Part shown: in pieces, positions 25,987 through 33,499 of the stretch
Layout: each line of letters starts with the position of its first letter
Position numbering within the stretch: the stretch's first letter is position 1
Assembly (NCBI GenBank): GCA_041741535.1
Contig: JBGSJV010000022.1
Span: forward strand, 46,855 to 110,854
Source: M30B19 sp041741535
GTDB taxonomy: Bacteria; Planctomycetota; Planctomycetia; Pirellulales; Pirellulaceae
Direction of reading: 5' to 3'
DNA length: 64,000 nucleotides
Program-made: the position numbers and the translations under genes
Notes under the pieces: generated by a model
Told to the model about the DNA's origin: nothing
The model's database searches: none
The model's input: the letters and a program-made list of their open reading frames with translations, nothing else

Positions 25987-27030
25987 ATGGAGCGACTCGG
26001 CATGTCCCAGGTTTCTGATCCCGCTCGTCAACCGTTCTGTGATTTGCCCACCGCACTTTGCTTGGCCTGCCAATGGGAAGTTTTGGCTGCCAAACCGGGC
26101 AACGTCCACCGCTCGGCAGATTTCGCCGATATTGGGCTACTCGATTTCCTCCACAGTGCTTTGGCGGTGAGCAACACTGCCCGGCAGTGGCTCGTACGAT
26201 GGTCGGATCAGAACACCGCGCAACAGCCGACGTTTGGCCAGTTTGTTTTCGAGGCCGTGCAGACGACGCGGCAGTTGACGCGTTCGAATACCAATTTAGG
26301 AATCTGCCTGTTGTTGGGCCCCTTGTCCGAAGCCTGGGTCAAGCGGTTCGACCCGATCGGAACGTCGCAAGCTAGGCCTACGGACTTGATGGGTTCAGGC
26401 ACTTTGAATCAAGCGATGTTCCAAGCGTGGCGGCAACAAACTCAAGCCTTGATCAATTCCGCTTCCGTCGAACAGACACAGTTTATTTATTCAGCGATTG
26501 GTTTGGCGAAGCCCGGCGGCATGGGGACTGTCCCCGAAGCAGACATTGCCGCTGCCACCGCGTTGCAATCGTCGGATACGGTCGCCCAAGTCATGAGATT
26601 AGCCGTCGAACGAGACTCGATTGCCGCAGAATATGTGTCAGGGTATTCGATAACCTTCGAAAAGACGGTCCCTAGCATTGCGGGCCTCCTTTCCTCCGGT
26701 TGCGGTTTGCAATGGACCATCATTGGAACCTACTTGCGGTTATTGGCCGACCAGCCAGACACGTTGATTGCTCGCAAAGTAGGCTGGGACCGAGCTCGGG
26801 AGATCTCCGTGTGGGCTCGGCAATTGGCCGACGAGTTCTTTCCGCACTCGCTGAAGAATTGGGCCGCTGACGATCGCGAAGTTGCCTGCGAACAAAGCCT
26901 GGCGGACTTTGACTTCGCGCTGCGGAGCGACGGAAATCGCTTCAACCCTGGAACGACGGCGGATCTGATCGCGGCCGGTTTATTTGTCGCTGCGATGGGC
27001 GGAATTATCTCGTTGCCCGTCCGCTGGTAA
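25987..27030 (+). CDS. Triphosphoribosyl-dephospho-CoA synthase family protein (CitG/MdcB-like)
   Basis: The 347-residue protein matches the CitG family. Near the N-terminus are ALCLACQWEVLAAKPGNVHR (the conserved KPGNV.R block) and DFLHSALAV; NTNLGICLLLGPLSEAW matches the NTN.G..LL..PL block. Classical members make the prosthetic group precursor of citrate or malonate lyase. No lyase genes are present, so that role is doubtful. Relatives of unknown role occur in organisms with methanopterin-linked C1 metabolism, which would fit fhcB at 18.1 kb, but this is an inference from memory of such gene sets. Alternative start at the Met five codons in. Divergence from true CitG is expected in the C-terminal third. 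Confidence 0.75.
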   Translation: MERLGMSQVSDPARQPFCDLPTALCLACQWEVLAAKPGNVHRSADFADIGLLDFLHSALAVSNTARQWLVRWSDQNTAQQPTFGQFVFEAVQTTRQLTRSNTNLGICLLLGPLSEAWVKRFDPIGTSQARPTDLMGSGTLNQAMFQAWRQQTQALINSASVEQTQFIYSAIGLAKPGGMGTVPEADIAAATALQSSDTVAQVMRLAVERDSIAAEYVSGYSITFEKTVPSIAGLLSSGCGLQWTIIGTYLRLLADQPDTLIARKVGWDRAREISVWARQLADEFFPHSLKNWAADDREVACEQSLADFDFALRSDGNRFNPGTTADLIAAGLFVAAMGGIISLPVRW

Positions 27031-27360
27031 AGAAGTTGCCGTGGTTGCCAGAGCTCGAAAACTCGTCCCAACCGTTCACGCGACCACCGCAATCTAGCGC
27101 TGCATATCATACGGGGAAAGATCTTAGGGCGACAAAATCTGTGCCTGGCAATTCGGCGTTTGCATTCCAGGGCTCGCGTGTGGGAAAACAAAGAATGAAA
27201 GTGGTGTTCAAGCCTACCATGGGCTGCTCAGGCCGCGGCCCAAGCCTCATGATTCCCGTTTTGCCAACCGAGTTGATTTTGCCTTGGGTGCGGAGTAACT
27301 CTAGAATCTGGCGAGTGAAAATATGACTCGACGTGTTATGGGCATTTGTTGGAGCGAATT
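27031..27360. other. Intergenic region without recognised features
   Basis: About 330 nt lie between the CitG-like gene and the small membrane protein. Open frames on both strands here are short and have no protein-like composition. No hairpin followed by a T run and no repeat shared with other parts of the window was recognised. Confidence 0.45.
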
Positions 27361-27897
27361 GTGGGAGTGATAATTCTGGCAATCAATTTCGCGACTCTGG
27401 TGTTGCTACCGTTCGTCTGGATGGTTGCACACTTTTCCAAACGGCGGCCGGTTCAAGTTTTTTGCATCGTCGCATGCGGAATTGTCTGGATCGTGATCGT
27501 TAACTTTGCATTTCGGTTTCTGCTCGAACAAACGATCAAATTCGGGATTGATGTTCCCTACAGCGATGTTCCGGAAATCGAGTTGCCCCAGGACGCCAGC
27601 AGCGTTTCGTATTATCGGATTCATAGCTCGACCCGGCTTGTCGCACAATTCACGATCTCAGAAGCTGGCTTCCGGGAATGGATGCGACAACATGGGCGTC
27701 CGGTTGCTCCAATTGCCAACCCTGTGGTTGTCCTGCAATTGGATTCCGAGAGCCCACCCAACCGATCAGATTTGGAAATCGGTTCCGGACTTCATTGGGA
27801 CGATTACGACAAAGCAGATCCAAGCGATGATTCCGGCACGACGATTGTGTTCGATGATCAACGAAATCGAGCCTATATCGTGATTACGGATTGGTGA
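27361..27897 (+). CDS. Small hypothetical membrane protein
   Basis: The GTG at 27361 is preferred as start because GGAG sits six to ten bases upstream; the frame is also open to a TTG at 27346. The 178-residue protein has two membrane segments (GVIILAINFATLVLLPFVWM and VFCIVACGIVWIVIVNFAF). A soluble C-terminal part of about 115 residues with several aromatic and acidic residues follows, ending AYIVITDW. The pattern SSVSYYRIHSSTRLVAQFTI could be a beta-rich domain. No family was recognised. It stands alone, about 235 nt before the ilv promoter. Confidence 0.6.
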   Translation: MGVIILAINFATLVLLPFVWMVAHFSKRRPVQVFCIVACGIVWIVIVNFAFRFLLEQTIKFGIDVPYSDVPEIELPQDASSVSYYRIHSSTRLVAQFTISEAGFREWMRQHGRPVAPIANPVVVLQLDSESPPNRSDLEIGSGLHWDDYDKADPSDDSGTTIVFDDQRNRAYIVITDW

Positions 27898-28131
27898 ACG
27901 GAACCATCCGTCGATGCGGTCCCGACGTCGATTAATCCGATATGAGAGAAGCCGTTGCCACTTCGACCTTGGTCACAAAGAAATAATGACCAATTTTCAG
28001 GAATTGCTTTCCCGGCCGCTAAGGGAAGGATGTCTTTCGTTATTCCGGACTGAGGGGCGTGATGCTCCCGGTGCTGCCTATCTGCCTCTTGATTGCCGCT
28101 TTTTTGGCCGAAAAATGCCCGAAAACTCGTG

Positions 28132-28159
28132 TTGACCGCGTTCCTTCGCTGATTAGAAT
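28132..28159 (+). promoter_or_regulatory. Predicted sigma-70 type promoter of the ilv operon
   Basis: TTGACC at 28132-28137 and TAGAAT at 28154-28159 are separated by 16 nt, each one mismatch from the housekeeping consensus. Transcription would start near 28166, giving a leader RNA of roughly 440 nt before ilvD that contains the leader peptide and attenuator. No experimental start is known; planctomycete promoters are only loosely characterised. Confidence 0.5.
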
Positions 28160-28370
28160 CTTGGACTATCTATCGGCAATTCGAGTGGTCAGCGGATGAT
28201 CGCTTGGTCCGATGGGACTCGCGAATTTGGATTGGACCCATCGTCGCGAGCGTTTGCCGCTGATTCCGGTTAGGTAAAGATTCGTAATGTTTCGTGCGAG
28301 CATTAACCTGTTGAACCTCAGCTTTCCCGTTTTGCGCCACGACTCTGTCCGATGTTCGGCAGGATCGTCC

Positions 28371-28490
28371 GTGGTTCGCCCTTCTGTTCTGAACTCGTTG
28401 TTGGCCATCAATGTATCTAGCGGGCTTTTGCGTAGCTTGTTGTTGGTCGTGATTTTGTTGGTCTTGTTGACCGGCGATGCGAGTTACTGA
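28371..28490 (+). CDS. ilv operon leader peptide
   Basis: A GTG at 28371, with AGGA at 28361-28364 as Shine-Dalgarno, opens a 39-residue frame ending at TGA 28488-28490. Between 28437 and 28469 it has 11 consecutive branched-chain codons, LLLVVILLVLL, mostly TTG, and more Leu/Val/Ile before them (SVLNSLLAINV). It ends TGDASY. The same frame is open upstream to an ATG at 28287 (67 residues), which is the alternative start. It lies 24 nt before a strong intrinsic terminator and 120 nt before ilvD. Peptides like this are regulatory rather than functional: the ribosome's progress through the run reports charged tRNA-Leu, -Val and -Ile levels. Confidence 0.82.
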   Translation: MVRPSVLNSLLAINVSSGLLRSLLLVVILLVLLTGDASY

Positions 28491-28550
28491 ACAAAATACT
28501 CAGAAAAGTTCAGAAACCCGCATCGCCAGCCACGATGCGGGTTTTTTTTT
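28473..28550 (+). promoter_or_regulatory. Translation-coupled transcription attenuator of ilvDCBMA
   Basis: Two mutually exclusive RNA pairings are visible. GGCGATGCG at 28473-28481, inside the last codons of the leader peptide, is exactly complementary to CGCATCGCC at 28519-28527. The latter bases are also the 5' arm and loop start of the terminator hairpin. A ribosome stalled in the Leu/Val/Ile run (28437-28469) would leave 28473-28481 free to form the antiterminator. A ribosome reaching the stop at 28490 would cover it and let the terminator form. This matches the classical enteric ilv/leu logic. Confidence 0.8.
28514..28550 (+). terminator. Rho-independent terminator (attenuator hairpin)
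   Basis: A 12-bp perfect stem, AAACCCGCATCG (28514-28525) with CGATGCGGGTTT (28533-28544), encloses a 7-nt loop and runs into nine T residues (28542-28550). It lies upstream of ilvD, not downstream of a full gene, which is why it is read as an attenuator. Confidence 0.93.
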
Positions 28551-28609
28551 GCCCCGGCTAAGTCCACCCCATCCCACCGTTCAAGATCGACTAAGGAATT
28601 TGCAAGAAC

Positions 28610-30280
28610 ATGCCGCGAAGAAGTGAAACCATAACTGCTGGTCCCGATCGAGCAGCTGCTCGAGCGATGTTGCGAGCCGCCGGGATGTCCGACGCGGACT
28701 TTGCCAAGCCAATGGTTGCGATTGCCAATACGTGGACCGAAATTGGTCCGTGCAACATGCACCTTCGCGAACAAGCGGAATGGCTCAAGGCAAGCTTGCG
28801 AAAAGCGGGTGCCGTGCCGTTGGAGTTCAATACGATCGTCGTCTCCGATGGGATCTCGATGGGGACCGAAGGAATGCGTCACTCGCTGGTCAGTCGCGAA
28901 GCCATTTGTGACACCATCGAGTTGGTGGTCAACGGACACCAGTTTGATGCCGTCATTGCGATTTCGGGATGTGATAAGACGGTCGCTGGTACCATCCAGG
29001 CATTAGCGAGGTTGGACCTTCCTTCCATCATGATCTACGGTGGATCGATCCATCCGGGTCATCTTGGCGAAAGAGCCCTAACGATTCAGGATGTTTTTGA
29101 AGCCGTGGGAACTTACAACAGCGGCAAGATGGACGATGCGCAATTGCGTGCCATCGAATGTGCCGCGTGCCCCGGCGCGGGAGCCTGTGGTGGCCAATTT
29201 ACCGCGAACACCATGTCGACCGTGGGTGCAATGTTGGGCATCTCGCCGATGTCCAACAGTTTGCCCGCGACGGCAAAAGAGCGTCAAGCAGCCATGGACG
29301 AGGTTGGGCCGATGCTGATGCAACTCATCGCGTCGGGACGTTCCGCTCGAAAAATAATCACTCGTCAATCGATTGAAAACGCGATTCGCGGTGTGATCCT
29401 GACCGGTGGTTCGACCAATGCCGTTCTGCACGTGATGGCGATTGCCGCGGAAGCCAACATCGACTTTACGATTGACGACATTGATCAACTGAGTCGCGAG
29501 ATTCCCGTTTTGGCGGACCTCAAGCCAACCGGACGTTTCACGGCGGTTGATATGGATGCCGCCGGAGGGATGCGTCTCGTCGCAAAACGCTTGGAAGCTT
29601 TGGGCAAGTTGCATGATTGCCCGACAGTTTCCGGCAAGACCATCCGCGAAGAAGCGCGGCAGTGCCAGGAAACCGCTGGTCAAGTTGTGATTCGCACTCC
29701 CGACCAAGCGTTGGCCAAACAAGGGCACTTGGCGATCTTGCGAGGCAGTTTAGCACCGGAGGGCTGCGTCTTGAAGTTGCCCAAAGAACCCATCCAACAT
29801 TTCCGAGGTCCGGCCCAAGTCTTTGACAGCGAGGAAGCCTGCTTTGCTGCCGTGAAATCAGGTTTGATTCGCGCCGGCAGCGTGGTTGTGATTCGCTACG
29901 AAGGACCGGCAGGTGGACCGGGGATGCGGGAAATGTTGGGCGTCACGGCGGCCATCATTGGGGCGGGCTTGGGCGACAAGGTGGTCTTGGTTACCGATGG
30001 TCGCTTTAGCGGCGCAACACACGGCATGATGATCGGTCACGTTTCACCGGAGGCGGCTCGCGGTGGTCCGATCGGTCTGATCCAAGATGGCGACCTGTTG
30101 GAAATTGACGTCGATAATCGCCAATTGAATGTACTGACCGATCTGTCCGGTCGTGCAGAAAATTGGCAACCACCGACGCCGAAGTATCGCACCGGAGTCT
30201 TGGCCAAATACGCCGCATTGGTTTCCTCTGCCTCATTGGGAGCCATCACGACCCCACGTCTTCCCGTCGAGAATACTTAG
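28610..30280 (+). CDS. ilvD: Dihydroxy-acid dehydratase
   Basis: This enzyme dehydrates 2,3-dihydroxy-isovalerate and -methylvalerate to the 2-oxo acids of valine and isoleucine synthesis. The 556-residue chain has the family's iron-sulphur and Mg2+ motifs: CNMHL, SGCDKTVAGT and ECAACPGAGACGGQFTANTM. VILTGGSTNAVLH and TDGRFSGATHGMMIGHVSPEA complete the active site. Three conserved cysteines (in CNMHL, GCDKT and GACGG) fit the plant-type [2Fe-2S] ligand pattern, but cluster type cannot be settled by eye. AAGGAATTTGC lies upstream of the ATG. It is the first enzyme gene of the attenuator-controlled operon; ilvC follows after 79 nt. Confidence 0.97.
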   Translation: MPRRSETITAGPDRAAARAMLRAAGMSDADFAKPMVAIANTWTEIGPCNMHLREQAEWLKASLRKAGAVPLEFNTIVVSDGISMGTEGMRHSLVSREAICDTIELVVNGHQFDAVIAISGCDKTVAGTIQALARLDLPSIMIYGGSIHPGHLGERALTIQDVFEAVGTYNSGKMDDAQLRAIECAACPGAGACGGQFTANTMSTVGAMLGISPMSNSLPATAKERQAAMDEVGPMLMQLIASGRSARKIITRQSIENAIRGVILTGGSTNAVLHVMAIAAEANIDFTIDDIDQLSREIPVLADLKPTGRFTAVDMDAAGGMRLVAKRLEALGKLHDCPTVSGKTIREEARQCQETAGQVVIRTPDQALAKQGHLAILRGSLAPEGCVLKLPKEPIQHFRGPAQVFDSEEACFAAVKSGLIRAGSVVVIRYEGPAGGPGMREMLGVTAAIIGAGLGDKVVLVTDGRFSGATHGMMIGHVSPEAARGGPIGLIQDGDLLEIDVDNRQLNVLTDLSGRAENWQPPTPKYRTGVLAKYAALVSSASLGAITTPRLPVENT

Positions 30281-30359
30281 CGAATCGATTCTCGATGCAA
30301 CGTTACCCGAAACACAAATACACACCCCCTCATTTTTACCCACAAAGGAACCTTAATCC

Positions 30360-31421
30360 ATGACCACCATGACGACTCAAACGACCGCAGCGGATCTCGC
30401 TGGTTTGCAAGGACAACGCATTGCCGTGATTGGCTACGGTAGCCAAGGTCGCGGACAAAGCTTGAATTTGCGCGACAGCGGCATGAATGTTTGTTTGGGC
30501 TTGCGTCCCAACGGTAGCAGTTGGAAGCGAGCGATCGAAGACGGTTGGCAACCACTGTCGGTGGAAGACGCTGTGAAGGATGCCGACTTGATTTGTTTGT
30601 TGCTGCCCGACATGCAACAACCGAAAGTTTACAACGAGCAAATTGCTCCAAATCTCAAGCCCCACGCGGCGGTGTTGTTCTCGCACGGCTTTAATGTGCT
30701 GTACGGAGCGATCAAAGTTCCAGCTGGGCACGATGTGATCATGTGTGCCCCGAAAGGCCCCGGCGCGATCGTACGCCGTGAATATGAAAATGGATTTGGT
30801 GTGCCGTGCTTGATTGCGATCTCGCAAGACGCCAGTGGTCGCGCGAAGGCCAAGTGCTTGGCCTACGCACAAGCGACCGGCTGTGGCCGAGCGGGAGTGT
30901 TGGAAACGACGTTCAAAGAAGAGACGGAGACCGACCTCTTCGGCGAACAAGCCGTGTTGTGCGGGGGCTTGGGCGACTTGATCAAAGCCGGCTGGGAAAC
31001 GTTGGTCGCCGCGGGATACTCGCCTGAGGTGGCGTATTTCGAATGTTTGCACGAGACCAAACTGATTGTTGACTTGATCTACGAAGGTGGATTGGCGGGC
31101 ATGCATCGCTTCATCAGCGACACTGCCGAATACGGCGCGTTGACAGCTGGCCCCCGAGTCATCACTGATGAAACTCGTCAGCGGATGAAAGAAATCTTGT
31201 CCGATATTCAAACGGGCAAGTTTGCGGCTCAATGGCAAGCAGAGTTCCGCAATGGAGAAGTCAACTACCGCAGCATGCTCGAAAAAGAGCTGCAGCATCC
31301 CATTGAAAAAGTGGGCAAAGATATTCGTCGCCACTTCTCGTGGCTCTCGGAAAAAGCCATGGACGGCAGTTCGTGTTCCAATAAGACCAATTCCCCTTCA
31401 CTGGAGGCAGTTACCAAATGA
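30360..31421 (+). CDS. ilvC: Ketol-acid reductoisomerase, class I
   Basis: It isomerises and reduces 2-acetolactate or 2-aceto-2-hydroxybutyrate with NAD(P)H and Mg2+. The 353-residue protein has the Rossmann motif AVIGYGSQGRGQSLNLRDSG and the cofactor-specificity loop GLRPNGSSWKRA, whose Arg and Ser residues favour NADPH. The knotted C-terminal domain is marked by ETDLFGEQAVLCGG and the metal-binding segment CLHETKLIVDLIYEGG. Single-domain length matches class I, with a short 20-residue Ser/Asn tail. The initiator region is MTTMTTQTT; AAAGGAACC lies upstream of the first ATG. Its stop overlaps the ilvB start (ATGA), so the two are translationally coupled. Confidence 0.96.
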   Translation: MTTMTTQTTAADLAGLQGQRIAVIGYGSQGRGQSLNLRDSGMNVCLGLRPNGSSWKRAIEDGWQPLSVEDAVKDADLICLLLPDMQQPKVYNEQIAPNLKPHAAVLFSHGFNVLYGAIKVPAGHDVIMCAPKGPGAIVRREYENGFGVPCLIAISQDASGRAKAKCLAYAQATGCGRAGVLETTFKEETETDLFGEQAVLCGGLGDLIKAGWETLVAAGYSPEVAYFECLHETKLIVDLIYEGGLAGMHRFISDTAEYGALTAGPRVITDETRQRMKEILSDIQTGKFAAQWQAEFRNGEVNYRSMLEKELQHPIEKVGKDIRRHFSWLSEKAMDGSSCSNKTNSPSLEAVTK

Positions 31422-33085
31422 ACGGTGCCCAATTACTGATTGCATGTTTGGAGAATGAAGGCGTCCGCGACATCTGGGGTTACCCCGGTGGTGCGATCAT
31501 GCCGGTCTACGATGCCTTGTTGGATAGCAACATCAAGCATTACTTGACGCGGCATGAACAAGGCGCAGGCTTCGCTGCTCAAGGTTCGGCTCGGAGCACC
31601 AATCGGACTTCGGTCTGTATGGCGACTAGCGGCCCGGGTGCGACCAACTTGATTACTGCCGTGGGCGATGCCTATATGGACTCGATTCCCATGGTCGTGA
31701 TCACGGGTCAGGTTCCGTCGTACTTGATGGGTACGGACGCTTTTCAGGAATTGGATGTGTTTGGCTTGATGCTGCCGATCACCAAACACAGCTATTGCGT
31801 GAAACACGCGGACGATATTCCGCGAATTGTACGTGAAGCGTTCCAATTGGCGGGGAGTGGCAAATTCGGTCCCGTTCTGATCGACTTCCCCAAGGACATC
31901 GCCTTCCAAAAGACGGAGGCCAAGCCTCTGCCGGCGACGAAGGATCTGCCGCCGATCAGCCACTGCGATCCCGAGGCGCTTCGCATCGCCAAGGATTTGT
32001 TGGCCAAGGCCGAATGTCCCCTGATTTACGCGGGTGGCGGTGTGGAAAAGGGCAATGCGGTGACCGAGTTCCGAACCTTCGTGGAAACGACCGGGATTCC
32101 TGTGGTTCATACGTTGCATGGTTTGGGCTGCTTGCCAGGCAATCATCCTCAATTCTTGGGGATGGTGGGCATGCACGGTAGTGAAGCCGCGAACAAGGCC
32201 GTGCAAGGCTGCGATTTGTTGTTAGCGATCGGATCGCGATTTGATGATCGCGCGACCGGGAAGCTGACCGAGTTTGCTCCGCGTGCCAAAGCGATTCACG
32301 TCAATTTGGATCCCGCCGAGTTTGGCAAGTTGCGAGTCGTCCAATCGGCGTTGGGCGGCGATGTCGCTCAAAATCTGGTGGAACTGACGATGCCGCTGAG
32401 CATCAAACCGTGGGTCGAACAAACTCAAGAATGGAAGCGAACGTACGCGTGCCGATACGATGCTCCATTTGATTCGGTGTTTGCTCCCCGATTGTTGCAT
32501 GATTTGTCGCAAGCGATGGACGATCGCGAGACGTTCATTTGCTGTGATGTTGGTCAACATCAGATGTGGGTGGCCCAGCACTACAAGTTCACCCATCCGA
32601 AGTACCACCTGACCAGTGGTGGCGCGGGGACCATGGGCTTCGGTTTGCCCGCAGCGTTGGGGGTTCAACAAGCCAACCCACAAGCCAGGACCATCGTGGT
32701 GACGGGCGACGGTTCGATCATGATGAACATCCAGGAATTGGCGACGATCAAGCGTTACAACATCCCGGTAAAGATCTTGCTGTTTGATAACCAAGCGTTG
32801 GGCATGGTTCGTCAATGGCAGCAGTTGTTCTTCAATAATCGCGAAAGCGAGATTGATTTGAGTGACAATCCGGACTTCTGCCGCTTGGCCGAAGCCTTCG
32901 GTATCCCATCGATGCGCGTGGTGCATCGGGACCAAGAAGCCGATGTGATTCAAGCATTGAAGAACACCGATGGCCCGTTGTTCATTCACACGATCATCGA
33001 TCGTGCCGCCAACGTTTGGCCATTGGTGCCGCCGGGTGCCAGTAACTCCGAAATGCTGACCGAAGAAGGCGTTTCCGTCGGTTGA
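31418..33085 (+). CDS. ilvB: Acetolactate synthase large subunit
   Basis: The 555-residue ThDP enzyme makes 2-acetolactate or 2-aceto-2-hydroxybutyrate, the committed step of valine, leucine and isoleucine synthesis. The N-terminal domain has GYPGGAIMPVYDAL and the catalytic Glu in LTRHEQGAGFAAQGSAR. The central FAD-binding domain contains LLAIGSRFDDRATGK. The C-terminal ThDP motif is GDGSIMMNIQELATIKRYN, ending with the NN-equivalent FDNQALGMVRQWQQLFF. This block and the FAD region identify the biosynthetic, FAD-containing form rather than the catabolic AlsS. Its regulatory subunit is the short ACT protein encoded 150 nt downstream. Confidence 0.95.
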   Translation: MNGAQLLIACLENEGVRDIWGYPGGAIMPVYDALLDSNIKHYLTRHEQGAGFAAQGSARSTNRTSVCMATSGPGATNLITAVGDAYMDSIPMVVITGQVPSYLMGTDAFQELDVFGLMLPITKHSYCVKHADDIPRIVREAFQLAGSGKFGPVLIDFPKDIAFQKTEAKPLPATKDLPPISHCDPEALRIAKDLLAKAECPLIYAGGGVEKGNAVTEFRTFVETTGIPVVHTLHGLGCLPGNHPQFLGMVGMHGSEAANKAVQGCDLLLAIGSRFDDRATGKLTEFAPRAKAIHVNLDPAEFGKLRVVQSALGGDVAQNLVELTMPLSIKPWVEQTQEWKRTYACRYDAPFDSVFAPRLLHDLSQAMDDRETFICCDVGQHQMWVAQHYKFTHPKYHLTSGGAGTMGFGLPAALGVQQANPQARTIVVTGDGSIMMNIQELATIKRYNIPVKILLFDNQALGMVRQWQQLFFNNRESEIDLSDNPDFCRLAEAFGIPSMRVVHRDQEADVIQALKNTDGPLFIHTIIDRAANVWPLVPPGASNSEMLTEEGVSVG

Positions 33086-33121
33086 TCCGACCGGTCGGCT
33101 CGATCGATCTGTATCAGGTAG

Positions 33122-33190
33122 GTAGCTACCGTCGCCAGACGGTGGATGAAGTGGAAACAATTACGACCACCGTCTGGCGACGGTAGCTAC
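33122..33190. repeat. Intra-operon palindromic repeat (REP-like)
   Basis: A perfect 24-bp inverted repeat (33122-33145 with 33167-33190) separated by 21 nt lies in the ilvB-ilvM gap. The arms begin GTAGCTACCGTCGCCAGACG. There is no T run, so it is not a classical terminator. Inside an operon it could act as an mRNA-stabilising or processing hairpin, or be a mobile REP copy. Confidence 0.85.
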
Positions 33191-33235
33191 GACCACTACG
33201 AAAATTTGCTCCCCAGTTTTTTAGGACCCACAAAT

Positions 33236-33499
33236 ATGCCTCCCGTCGAATCTTCTCAGCTCATTATTCACATGAGTCGTGCGTACGGCAGTCTCAATCG
33301 ATTGATCGGAATCGTACGTCAGCGTTGTTTTGAGATCGAAAGCATGAACGTGCAATCCGAATCGGCCGATCACTACCGCATTCAAATGGTTGTGGTTAGC
33401 GAGCGGAACGTGGTTCACTTGCTCAAGAAGATCAGCCAGATGTCCGACGTGACCAGCGTTTCGGCTTCGAAGTTGACTCGGGTGTTGGAAACTGCCTGA
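33236..33499 (+). CDS. ilvM: Acetolactate synthase small subunit, short ACT-only (IlvM-like)
   Basis: From the ATG at 33236 the protein is 87 residues and consists essentially of one ACT domain (LIIHMSRAYGSLNRLIGIVR to VVHLLKKISQMSDVTSVSAS). That is the length of enteric IlvM and about half of IlvH/IlvN, whose C-terminal domain is missing here. The regulatory subunit activates the large subunit and, depending on type, confers valine feedback inhibition; IlvM-type pairs are usually valine-resistant, so sensitivity cannot be predicted. The frame is open upstream to 33146, but that part is translated palindrome and is discarded. Its stop shares a base with the ilvA start (TGATG). Confidence 0.85.
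   Translation: MPPVESSQLIIHMSRAYGSLNRLIGIVRQRCFEIESMNVQSESADHYRIQMVVVSERNVVHLLKKISQMSDVTSVSASKLTRVLETA

Noticed and set aside
32222..33160. 312-residue antisense frame opposite ilvB
   Set aside because: Shadow of the highly conserved ilvB coding sequence.
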